8,691 bases of DNA from Microcaldota archaeon (lineage in GTDB: Archaea > Micrarchaeota > Micrarchaeia > Micrarchaeales > CABMGC01), in NCBI GenBank assembly GCA_021803405.1, contig JAJZLO010000013.1, forward strand, positions 1 through 8,691. Reading direction: 5' to 3'. Under the pieces are notes generated by a model that saw nothing but the letters and a program-made list of their open reading frames with translations, did no database searches and was not told where the DNA came from. Each line of letters opens with the position of its first letter. The first letter of the stretch is position 1. Made by a program: the position numbers and the translations under genes. This document shows, in pieces, positions 1 through 5,966 of this stretch.

Positions 1-752
1 TCGGTGCCTATCAAAGCTCCCATCATTATTAACTGCCTTTGAGTTAGTTCAAAGTGCTCGAGAAGTTCTGAGGTTCTTGCAAGCTCCGGTTCAACTGTTA
101 TATAGACATTTTTCATAGGGAGCTTTCTTCTTCCTGTTACGGTCAAGTTCCTAACAACATTTATTGCTCCAAAAAGAAAAGAGTCATAATCCTGTGATGC
201 TGAAGCATAAACAAGGTTGTTTTTTGTCATGACCGCTCCTTGGGCCTCTCCTTCTCCAGGCGCTTGTAGATACGGTACCCCCATATACTCTAAGAGCTTC
301 TTTGAGCTTTCAACAATCTCCTTTGTTATTCTTGTACTTGCCATAGCGTGGGTTCTTGCGCTTTCAATCAATCCCTCTTCCTTTGCCTTACTCCACGCCT
401 CGAGAGCCTCTGTTCTTCGTTTTACTCTTGCCTCTATGGTTCTCTGCTTTAAAATTGATGGTATGCCATCAAAAACAAAAACCGGTTTTATATCACTTTC
501 AATAAGGCTTATGGTTCTGTAAAATAATCCGGAAAGATGGCTTGTAACTCTGTTCTTCGAATCGGTCAATGGGGTCCCATCAGGCTGTCTTATTATTGAT
601 AAGAACTGATATATTGTATTGTATGCATCTATGGCTATTGTTTTTCCTGATAGTTCAGAGAAGCTTATGCTTTTTTTAACCTCGGCAACCAACTTAGCTA
701 TATCAACTGCCAAGTCAGCACCACTCTTACTTTTTAATTGCTGCGTCTCCAA
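1..752 (-). CDS. fen: Flap endonuclease FEN-1, 3' end cut off by window edge
   Basis: Structure-specific 5' nuclease that removes flaps during Okazaki-fragment maturation and base-excision repair, working with PCNA. I translated the minus strand by hand and found no stop from 752 to base 1. Counting from the Ser codon at 725, the FEN-1 landmarks appear in order: IDAYN (Asp33), RQPDGTPL, VFVFDG (Asp86), APGEGEAQ (Glu158, Glu160), SQDYDS (Asp179, Asp181), the GRRKLP turn, and LTQRQLIMMGALIGT at the edge, where the last metal-binding Asp should follow. About 240 of the usual 330-345 residues are present; the helix-hairpin-helix C-terminus and PIP box lie outside. The start is unclear. The family begins MGADL or MGVDL, but here GADL is preceded by AGT (Ser). 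The only in-frame starts nearby are TTG at 752, which overlaps mbf1 by about 26 bp, and TTG at 713, which loses GADL. I use 752 because it keeps the conserved N-terminus. It is probably co-transcribed with mbf1. Confidence 0.93.
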   Translation of the reverse strand, partial: METQQLKSKSGADLAVDIAKLVAEVKKSISFSELSGKTIAIDAYNTIYQFLSIIRQPDGTPLTDSKNRVTSHLSGLFYRTISLIESDIKPVFVFDGIPSILKQRTIEARVKRRTEALEAWSKAKEEGLIESARTHAMASTRITKEIVESSKKLLEYMGVPYLQAPGEGEAQGAVMTKNNLVYASASQDYDSFLFGAINVVRNLTVTGRRKLPMKNVYITVEPELARTSELLEHFELTQRQLIMMGALIGT

Positions 753-1182
753 GCGTCAATTTCGGGTCACTGCCCTTCTTTTCAATATGACTTGTTTGGC
801 TTATTGAGATCTTAAGTTTTATTCCTAAATTCTTTTCAAGTTTATCTATTAATTTATCACTTGGAAGCATCTTTCCATGTTCTACTCTGTTAAGCATGCT
901 TTCCTTTTCATTAATCATCTCTGCAAGCACCTTTATTGGTATTCCTATCTTCTCTCTAGCATTTCTAATTACGACTCCGTAATCATCTATTATCTCTATA
1001 CTTTCTTCCTGTATTTTTTCGCTGCTCTTATGCATCTTTGTATTATTCTTTTTTTCATCTTCCATTATCTCTATGATGTTCTTACCTTCTGCGCAGCTGC
1101 TGCATGTAGTTAGCTCTGCGCCTTCGACATCTATTATATACAATGACTCTGTTTTCTTGCCACAGATTTCACAATCATACAT
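727..1182 (-). CDS. mbf1: Archaeal multiprotein bridging factor 1 (zinc ribbon + HTH)
   Basis: A 151-residue transcription factor of the archaeal MBF1 family. It acts in the cytoplasm; eukaryotic MBF1 bridges activators to TBP, while the archaeal role is less settled and may involve ribosomes. An N-terminal zinc ribbon is visible: Cys4-x2-Cys7 and Cys27-x2-Cys30. A charged, low-complexity linker follows (about 40-62). The Xre/Cro-type helix-turn-helix spans about 68-124, with VIRNAREKIGIPIKVLAEMI, the recognition-helix region KESMLNRVEHGKMLPS, and KLEKNLGIKL. The tail LTLGDAAIKK matches the usual LTLGD...KK ending of archaeal MBF1. The start ATG at 1182 places the first Cys pair at the expected distance from the N-terminus. 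The stop codon lies just before the conserved start region of fen on the same strand, so the two are probably one transcription unit. The promoter region is shared with the divergent protease gene. Confidence 0.93.
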   Translation of the reverse strand: MYDCEICGKKTESLYIIDVEGAELTTCSSCAEGKNIIEIMEDEKKNNTKMHKSSEKIQEESIEIIDDYGVVIRNAREKIGIPIKVLAEMINEKESMLNRVEHGKMLPSDKLIDKLEKNLGIKLKISISQTSHIEKKGSDPKLTLGDAAIKK

Positions 1183-1210
1183 TTAATGACCCATCATATA
1201 AAAGCAGGGA

Positions 1211-1225
1211 ACTTATAAATATATT
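1211..1225. promoter_or_regulatory. Shared divergent TATA region of the protease gene and mbf1
   Basis: The sequence acttataaatatatt lies between two divergent genes. On the plus strand TTATAAAT (1213-1220) is centred about 26 bp before the ATG at 1243, the spacing expected for an archaeal TATA box driving a leaderless transcript. Read on the minus strand, AATATATTTATAAG would place transcription start near 1192, about 10 bp before the mbf1 ATG. A second minus-strand TATA-like match (1195-1202) is too close to the ATG to give a complete message. No ribosome-binding site is seen before either gene. Confidence 0.55.
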
Positions 1226-1242
1226 TGTAGTGAATCATACAC

Positions 1243-2742
1243 ATGGCCAACAACCCTCACTCAAAAGCTGCAAAGATAGTTGAAAAAAAGGCATTGATAC
1301 ACTCGCCCAGCTATCGCCACATCTCTACATTTCTACTTGTTATACTTGAATTTCTTATTATAGGATTTCTTTACATCTCAAGCTACTCGATTCTTCTAAG
1401 GGCAATTACCGGTGTTATAAGCCTTGTTATAATTGGTATGCTTCTTACAAAAGTAAATGGTCTTCCTGGAGATTATGGTATCTATATTTTCGGCGGAAGT
1501 TTTGGTATAAACACCATAGAAAAACTCTCAAGATGTAAAAAAAACCTTTGGTTGTTCTTTACAGAATGGGGTCTTGTGCTGAGTTTTGGAGTGCTTTCTT
1601 ATTTCATATTCAAAGGAAAGATCTCAAAAAAAGCACTTATATTAGGGGAGCTTGCAATAGTATTCATAATACTTTTTATAGTTCCATACTTTTTGCTTTC
1701 ATTCCAATTAATATCAATACCTAATCTTCCAACCTCATTATCCTCCTACTCTTTATCTTCCGCTTCGTTCCAACCATCTTTGTTAGGCATATCTCTTATC
1801 GGATTAGCTATAATTGGCGGTTTTTCGTTCTTCATATTTTTCGAGCTTTTATTCGGCGCAGGACTTATGATCTTAGATGCTGTATCTGTTATTTTATCTG
1901 TTGCCTCTTCATCTCCTAATTATGCTCCACTCGCAACTGCCGTTCCAGGCCTTGCACCTGTAATACCTGGTATAACGATACCATTTTTTGCAGGAATACT
2001 TGCGCTTGCCGTAATTTTAATCACGCATGAGTTTTCGCATGGAGTTATTTCACGAATCTACAAAATAAAAATTAAAAAAGTAGGGCTTGTTTTGTTGGGA
2101 GTAATACCTATGGGCGCCTTTGTAGAGCCTGATGAGAAAAAGGTCTTAACGTTAGATAAGTATAAGCAAAATGGGATATTCATAGCTGGCATAGCCTCAA
2201 ACTTTCTTCTAACATTCATCTTCTTTGTTCTAGCATTTTTATTTGTCTCTTACGTAGTGCCTGGCATAACAAATAATTATATCTATATATCTGCAGTTTC
2301 TGCAAACGCTCCAGCTTACAATGTAATACCTGTAGGAGCAATAATAGAAAAATGGAACAACATACCGATAAATAATCTTGCCTCACTTGAAACTGCTGCG
2401 AGTAATGATAAGCCTAACTCAAAGGTTACAGTTACGACTAATTACACTACCTATTCATTGATAGCTAACTCCTCTGGGAAGATAGGCGTTCTAATCTCTG
2501 CCGAAAGTGCGACCAAGCCAGGCGTTTTTTCTTCTATACTGTCCTTTCTTTATCAGTTCATTATACTTTCATTAGTGCTTAACTTTCTTGTGGCATCTAT
2601 AAATCTTCTTCCACTTCCATTCTTCGATGGTTGGAGAATATACAAAAATATAATCAAGAGCGATAGAACATTGAAGATTTTGTCGATAATAACTATACTC
2701 ACATTCATTCTGCTTGCGCTGCCTTGGCTTTTCATCTTGTAA
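1243..2742 (+). CDS. Site-2-type intramembrane zinc metalloprotease (M50) with PDZ domain
   Basis: A 499-residue polytopic membrane protease of the M50/S2P family, which cuts transmembrane segments of membrane-tethered proteins. The zinc site is complete. HEFSH gives His262, Glu263 and His266 inside a hydrophobic helix (about 245-268). The third ligand is Asp462 in NLLPLPFFDGW, the counterpart of the family's NxxPxxxLDG. Between them, GVIPMGAFVEPDEKK (287-301) is the conserved segment after the first core helix, and about 342-420 reads as a PDZ domain (VIPVGAIIEKWNNIPINN). Hydrophobic segments lie near 27-50, 54-68, 104-123, 131-156, 180-220, 245-268, 312-340, 430-462 and 473-498. The long N-terminal membrane part before HExxH fits the larger archaeal S2P forms. 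The ATG at 1243 sits about 26 bp after a TATA box, so the message is probably leaderless. A T-rich tract (2747-2765) after the stop may end transcription. Its substrate cannot be read from the sequence; nearby single-pass surface proteins are only possible candidates. Confidence 0.93.
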   Translation: MANNPHSKAAKIVEKKALIHSPSYRHISTFLLVILEFLIIGFLYISSYSILLRAITGVISLVIIGMLLTKVNGLPGDYGIYIFGGSFGINTIEKLSRCKKNLWLFFTEWGLVLSFGVLSYFIFKGKISKKALILGELAIVFIILFIVPYFLLSFQLISIPNLPTSLSSYSLSSASFQPSLLGISLIGLAIIGGFSFFIFFELLFGAGLMILDAVSVILSVASSSPNYAPLATAVPGLAPVIPGITIPFFAGILALAVILITHEFSHGVISRIYKIKIKKVGLVLLGVIPMGAFVEPDEKKVLTLDKYKQNGIFIAGIASNFLLTFIFFVLAFLFVSYVVPGITNNYIYISAVSANAPAYNVIPVGAIIEKWNNIPINNLASLETAASNDKPNSKVTVTTNYTTYSLIANSSGKIGVLISAESATKPGVFSSILSFLYQFIILSLVLNFLVASINLLPLPFFDGWRIYKNIIKSDRTLKILSIITILTFILLALPWLFIL

Positions 2743-2810
2743 TCTATTTTTCAATTTATATTTCTAAAATATTTTAAGGTATTTATCAAACATTAATAAA
2801 ATGAAAAATA

Positions 2811-2827
2811 AGAAAGCTTTAAATATA
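2811..2827 (+). promoter_or_regulatory. Strong BRE/TATA promoter core of the small pilin-like gene
   Basis: AGAAAGCTTTAAATATA contains a near-consensus archaeal TATA box (CTTTAAATATA, 2817-2827) with a purine-rich BRE-like stretch before it. Transcription should begin near 2848-2850, downstream of the ATG at 2801 and about 20 bp before the ATG at 2870. This is the main reason for choosing the shorter start. The same 17 bp recur with one mismatch at 5931-5947, ahead of the giant pilin-type gene. Confidence 0.65.
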
Positions 2828-2869
2828 TTACTATCGTTATATTTTCAGAATGTATTTAAAGTGATATAT

Positions 2870-3352
2870 ATGAAATCAATGAAAGGACAAAGCGCTATGG
2901 AATATCTTATGACATATGGTTGGGCCATATTGATCATAGCTATAGTATTAGTAGCACTTTTTGAGTTAGGAATATTTGGAGGGTCAACGTTACCTACCGC
3001 ATGTGTAGCACAGTCTGGATTTATCTGTTCAAATCCATCATTTGTAGGAGCAAACATAATAGTTACTGTTGGTCAATCCTCAGGTCAAAATTATGGTTCT
3101 ACTACTTTAGCATTTATTAATAGTACTAACCTTCATTTAGTTCAGGGTACTAGCCCTTCATTTCCATCTGGAACAAGCGTTGTACTCACAAGTATGACTT
3201 CTGGTTCAACATATACTGAAAATGTTCCAATAGGTTATGCTGCACCAACTGCAGGGACCGGAATTTCTGGAGAACTTTGGATATCATATACATTAAGTGG
3301 AACTACACAGTATCAGGAATTAGCAACAATAACAGCAAAAGAAACATCCTAA
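2870..3352 (+). CDS. Type IV pilin-like surface protein with class III signal peptide
   Basis: A 160-residue secreted protein. The N-terminus MKSMKG|QSAMEYLMTYGW is a class III signal peptide: a short basic leader, predicted cleavage after Gly6 by an EppA-type prepilin peptidase, Gln at +1, Glu at +5, and then a hydrophobic helix (about 17-36) ending ALFELGIFGG. Such proteins are packed by this helix into archaeal pili. The ectodomain has only two cysteines, Cys45 and Cys53, in C-x4-GF-x-C-S-x-P, probably a disulfide. It ends with GELWISYTL and a strand LATITAKE. The frame is open from an ATG at 2801, but that start would lie upstream of the TATA box at 2817-2827 and would add 23 residues before the leader. 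The ATG at 2870 is also preceded by GTGAT (2861-2865), which can pair with the end of archaeal 16S rRNA. The ectodomain resembles those of the next gene and of the giant gene at 5967. Confidence 0.85.
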   Translation: MKSMKGQSAMEYLMTYGWAILIIAIVLVALFELGIFGGSTLPTACVAQSGFICSNPSFVGANIIVTVGQSSGQNYGSTTLAFINSTNLHLVQGTSPSFPSGTSVVLTSMTSGSTYTENVPIGYAAPTAGTGISGELWISYTLSGTTQYQELATITAKETS

Positions 3353-3386
3353 ATAGTGTATTTAAATAATCTTTGAAGTTTATTAT

Positions 3387-3420
3387 GGGCGTTTTGCCCT
3401 TCTTCTTTTTATTTATATTT
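3387..3420 (+). terminator. Short GC hairpin followed by T-rich tract
   Basis: GGGC-GTTTT-GCCC (3387-3399) can form a 4-bp GC stem, followed directly by the T-rich stretch ttcttctttttatttat. It lies 35 bp after the pilin stop codon and before the TATA box of the next gene, which is where a terminator would be expected. Archaeal RNA polymerase stops mainly at oligo-T, so the T tract may matter more than the small stem. Confidence 0.5.
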
Positions 3421-3425
3421 ATATA
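3418..3425 (+). promoter_or_regulatory. TATA box of the membrane-anchored surface protein gene
   Basis: TTTATATA lies about 26-32 bp before the ATG at 3454 in a very AT-rich stretch. It would place transcription start within a few bases of the ATG (near-leaderless). It does not resemble the AGAAA-CTTTAAATATA core of the two pilin-type genes. Confidence 0.4.
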
Positions 3426-3453
3426 TCTTTTCGTATATTCTTATTATGATTGA

Positions 3454-4140
3454 ATGAATAAAAAGGCTATAATAACGTACTTTGTGCTTTTGGGTTTTGT
3501 AATAATAATGTACTTTTACATTTCGGCAAACAATCTAGGCAATATAAAGACGATCTCATCAACAACCGTTTCAAGTAATGCATTAAATTCTACCTCAAAT
3601 AAAAGCGCAGGTTCAGGTGGTATTATAGTAAATACCCAAACCACTACAATTGGATCTTCACCTGCTCCAGTTGTTATAAACTTTAACAACTCCCAGCCAA
3701 TACCTGTATCTCCTGTTGACATAATCTCTCCTGGAAACAATTACAGTGCAATAAACAACAACATAAACGGAAGAGTTGTATCTAGCTGTATCCCTTACGG
3801 TGGATTTTCCTGTTCCCAGCCTGTTTTATCGAGCATCTCAGGAAATCTTACCTTATCATTTAGCGAGACACAGTACTCTCTTTGGAGTACAGCAGAGATC
3901 TACATATTAAATTTATCCGCGCAACCTGTTCTAAAGAACAATCTAATAAACGGAATTAAAGGAGTACAACTCTCAAATATATCAAACAGTGAGCAGGTAA
4001 CATTGACTCTTCCTGCAATAACGCCAAATTTACCTAAGGGAGTTCAGATACAAGGAAATATCTGGGCAGTATTTCATCTTAAAAATAGTAACTCTACTTA
4101 TATTTCAGAGATAGCGCAAATCTCCGCACAGTCCATATGA
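3454..4140 (+). CDS. Membrane-anchored secreted protein sharing the pilin ectodomain
   Basis: A 228-residue protein of unknown function. A short basic start (MNKK) and one hydrophobic segment (about 6-24) form either an uncleaved anchor or a conventional signal peptide. There is no G|Q-x-x-x-E class III site, so it should not be processed like a pilin. Residues 30-108 are a Ser/Thr/Asn-rich, low-complexity spacer with Pro runs. The C-terminal part (about 112-226) begins C-x4-GF-x-C-S-x-P (Cys112, Cys120, the only cysteines) and closes with GNIWAVFHLKN and SEIAQISAQ. This matches the ectodomain of the preceding pilin: the second Cys to the Trp is 84 residues in both. Several N-x-S/T sequons suggest glycosylation outside the cell. 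The hairpin and the separate TATA box before it suggest it is transcribed on its own. It may be an anchor or assembly partner of the pilin; this is inference. Confidence 0.75.
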   Translation: MNKKAIITYFVLLGFVIIMYFYISANNLGNIKTISSTTVSSNALNSTSNKSAGSGGIIVNTQTTTIGSSPAPVVINFNNSQPIPVSPVDIISPGNNYSAINNNINGRVVSSCIPYGGFSCSQPVLSSISGNLTLSFSETQYSLWSTAEIYILNLSAQPVLKNNLINGIKGVQLSNISNSEQVTLTLPAITPNLPKGVQIQGNIWAVFHLKNSNSTYISEIAQISAQSI

Positions 4141-4254
4141 TTATGCAACTGCAACACACATGCAATACAATTAATATTATAACCTTATCATTATACTTCA
4201 TTATACTCTAGAATATATCTTAGAACTTTATTTATTGGCTTAAATATTCAGTTT

Positions 4255-5193
4255 TTACAACTGCTTATTGCCTTCCCTTAAAGCTATGCGCTCCTTTCTT
4301 AATCTTAATACCTCCATAATCTCATTGGCGCTAAGAAGAGGTTTTCTTGTTCTATCTGTATCATCAATTGCAATTCTTGGGCATGCTGTATTAACAAAAG
4401 CATCAAACTCCATCATGTTGTTTATCGATTCAAAGTCAAAGGTATTAGCAACTAATATTCCAGTGAGTATGCCTTCTTTTTCAAGCTTATCCTTCAGTAC
4501 CTTTGCCATACTCATATTGTGCTGGCCATTTTTAGTGCTTACAAGTATGCCTACCTTTTTGACTTCAAGAGCCGAAAGAATCCTGCCACGGCTTCTTTTA
4601 TTATAAATATCCCTATATCTATCTAAGAACTCTATGGTATTATTGAAAGGCTCTACAAGAAGAAAAGGTTTTTTTGTATTAAGCAGGGCGCCTAATGGAT
4701 GGAACAATCCTCCTCCAAAGTATACCAGTGCATCTACCTCACCATCTATTCTAGCTGCGCTGCCTATATCACAGCCAAGTATCTGTCCGTTCTTTTTGGC
4801 AAAGCCATAAGGCTTACCTATCAAAACCTTCTTCCCGTTTTCTTCATAGAATCTCTTTACGGTTTCTAGCTGGTGTATGTGCTGTATTGTTGTCATCAAG
4901 CCTATGGTGTTGAAAGGTTTTAGCTTCTCGAGCGATTTGGGAAGCAGCTCAAGAGGTGCGTCATAGCTGTAGCTTATGTATTCTACATTAAAGTCTACCT
5001 TGTGGAACTCAGCATGTCCGAAGTGTATTAGCTTTTCAGCTCCAAGATTTTTTGCTTCATCTATTGCAAGATCGCAAGCCCCAAAGGTCGGTGAGGCCGA
5101 TATAAATACCTCGTTGCCTTCTAGCTCAAGCTTCTTAGCATGCTTTAATGCTTCCTGTTTAAGGCCTTCTGGGAACTGTAAAAGTATCTTCAT
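4255..5193 (-). CDS. dph2: Diphthamide synthase Dph2 (radical-type 3-amino-3-carboxypropyl transferase)
   Basis: Carries out the first step of diphthamide synthesis. It moves the 3-amino-3-carboxypropyl group from S-adenosylmethionine to the target histidine of translation elongation factor 2, using a [4Fe-4S] cluster. The 312-residue protein starts with the family signature LLQFPEGLK and has exactly three cysteines, one per repeated domain: Cys40 (SPTFGACDLA), Cys141 (GQILGCDIGS) and Cys271 (VNTACPRIAID). These match the three cluster ligands of archaeal Dph2. GGGLFHPLG (160-168) and the basic C-terminal tail are also typical. It is slightly shorter than the common 330-340 residues, but no domain is missing. 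The ATG at 5193 has an AAGGAAG purine tract 5-10 bases before it, a plausible ribosome-binding site. It is divergent from idi and convergent with the surface gene that ends at 4140. Confidence 0.94.
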   Translation of the reverse strand: MKILLQFPEGLKQEALKHAKKLELEGNEVFISASPTFGACDLAIDEAKNLGAEKLIHFGHAEFHKVDFNVEYISYSYDAPLELLPKSLEKLKPFNTIGLMTTIQHIHQLETVKRFYEENGKKVLIGKPYGFAKKNGQILGCDIGSAARIDGEVDALVYFGGGLFHPLGALLNTKKPFLLVEPFNNTIEFLDRYRDIYNKRSRGRILSALEVKKVGILVSTKNGQHNMSMAKVLKDKLEKEGILTGILVANTFDFESINNMMEFDAFVNTACPRIAIDDTDRTRKPLLSANEIMEVLRLRKERIALREGNKQL

Positions 5194-5309
5194 AAAACTT
5201 CCTTGTAAATTCGTCTATTAACTTATAACAGTAAAGGTTTATAATTACAGATATATATTTATAATGGATAATTCTTTTAATAAGATTATATGGCTAAAGG
5301 GTATGTTTT
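5194..5309. promoter_or_regulatory. Divergent dph2/idi promoter region
   Basis: This is an AT-rich gap between divergent starts. For idi on the plus strand, ATATATATTTATAA (about 5251-5264) and TTTTAATAA (5276-5284) are both TATA-like. The second would put transcription start close to the ATG at 5310 (leaderless), the first about 25 bp before it. For dph2 on the minus strand, the reverse complement of the stretch around 5238-5247 (GTAATTATAAAC) would start transcription near 5217, leaving room for the purine-rich ribosome site. The choice among these boxes is uncertain. Confidence 0.4.
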
Positions 5310-5831
5310 ATGGAAGAGGTAATACTTGTAGATAAAAATGACAAGCAGATAGGCACAATGGAAAAGCTAGCTGCGCATCAGAATGGCGGTAAATGGCACA
5401 GAGCACTATCAATCTTCGTATTCAACAATAAAAAAGAGACTATGCTTCAGAGGCGTGCACTTACAAAGTATCATACTCCTGGGTGTTGGACAAATACCTG
5501 TTGTAGCCATCAGAGAGTAGGAGAAAGTACAGTTGAAGCGGCTCATAGACGTTTAAAGGAAGAGATGGGCTTTGATTGTGAACTCTATGAAGTATTTAAT
5601 TTTCCTTATCAAGCAGATGTTGGAAAAGGTCTAACCGAGAACGAGTATGATCATATAGTTTTTGGAAAGTATGAAGGCAAACCTATTCTTAATCCAGAAG
5701 AGGCGTGCGATTGGAAATGGATCTCAATACCCACTCTTAAGAGCGAGATAAGCCGCTTCCCAGAAAACTTCACTCCATGGTTGAAGCTAATGGTAGATGA
5801 GATTGAAAAGAATCTCAATAAACTCAGGTAA
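5310..5831 (+). CDS. idi: Isopentenyl-diphosphate delta-isomerase, type I (Nudix fold)
   Basis: Interconverts isopentenyl and dimethylallyl diphosphate, supplying the starter unit for archaeal isoprenoid lipids. The 173-residue protein is close in size to bacterial type I enzymes. The active site is complete by comparison with the E. coli enzyme: metal ligands His23 (AAHQ), His30 (KWHRAL), His67, Glu110 and Glu112 (ENEYD), catalytic Cys65 in WTNTCCSHQ, and catalytic Glu112. The Nudix-like helix is GESTVEAAHRRLKEEMG (71-87). The C-terminus FTPWLKLMVDEIEKNL is the usual one. The CCSH form of the motif is closer to eukaryotic IDI1 than to the E. coli motif (VCGH). Most archaea use the unrelated FMN-dependent type II enzyme, so type I here suggests lateral gain or lineage-specific replacement. 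It is transcribed away from dph2. The downstream gap holds short tandem repeats. Confidence 0.95.
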   Translation: MEEVILVDKNDKQIGTMEKLAAHQNGGKWHRALSIFVFNNKKETMLQRRALTKYHTPGCWTNTCCSHQRVGESTVEAAHRRLKEEMGFDCELYEVFNFPYQADVGKGLTENEYDHIVFGKYEGKPILNPEEACDWKWISIPTLKSEISRFPENFTPWLKLMVDEIEKNLNKLR

Positions 5832-5839
5832 AAATTAAC

Positions 5840-5909
5840 ATCGTGAGCGTATAAGTTTATCGTGAGTGAGTAAGTTTAAAATTCCACATAGTTTATGAGT
5901 ATGAGAGTA
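5840..5909 (+). repeat. 19-bp tandem repeats between idi and the giant surface gene
   Basis: Two adjoining 19-bp units, ATCGTGAGCGTATAAGTTT (5840-5858) and ATCGTGAGTGAGTAAGTTT (5859-5877), match at 16 of 19 positions. A weaker third copy (AGTTTATGAGTATGAG, about 5891-5906) follows. The last copy ends about 25 bp before the promoter core at 5931. The position fits an upstream regulator-binding array for the giant gene, though it could also be idi 3' sequence with no role. Confidence 0.55.
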
Positions 5910-5930
5910 TCCTTTTCAAGTTTTTAATGT

Positions 5931-5947
5931 AGAAAACTTTAAATATA
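5931..5947 (+). promoter_or_regulatory. BRE/TATA promoter core of the giant pilin-type gene
   Basis: AGAAAACTTTAAATATA matches the promoter core at 2811-2827 in 16 of 17 positions, including the full TATA box CTTTAAATATA (5937-5947). The expected start of transcription, near 5967-5970, coincides with the GTG at 5967, so the message is probably leaderless with a GTG start. Confidence 0.6.
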
Positions 5948-5966
5948 CTATTATATAATTATACAT

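Noticed and set aside
727..752. A translational fusion or programmed frameshift from mbf1 into fen
   Set aside because: mbf1 ends with its normal family tail and stop, there is no slippery heptamer with a downstream structure that I can see, and a missing base or alternative start explains the junction more simply.
217..1113. Plus-strand ORFs opposite fen and mbf1
   Set aside because: They are antisense to frames that carry complete FEN-1 and MBF1 motifs; their own translations have no recognisable features.
2801..2869. Upstream ATG giving a 183-residue version of the small pilin
   Set aside because: The strong TATA box at 2817-2827 would begin transcription after this ATG, and the extra 23 residues would add a hydrophobic stretch in front of the class III leader, which normally starts with a short basic segment.
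2553..3740. Minus-strand ORFs opposite the protease, pilin and anchored-protein genes
   Set aside because: They are antisense shadows; the plus-strand frames hold the HExxH/DG motifs and the signal peptides, and these ORFs have no promoter or family signature.
4268..5221. Plus-strand ORFs opposite dph2
   Set aside because: The minus-strand frame has all three cluster cysteines and the full Dph2 signature; the opposite frames are low-information Ser/Leu-rich translations.
5290..5322. Ten-codon ORF (MAKGYVLWKR) overlapping the idi start, as a possible leader peptide
   Set aside because: It is very short, has no clear ribosome site, and a TATA-like box at 5276-5284 would start transcription after its ATG. 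Nothing in its codons suggests attenuation.
5840..5909. A minimal CRISPR-like array
   Set aside because: The units adjoin with no spacers, are only 19 bp and differ from each other; no cas gene is nearby.
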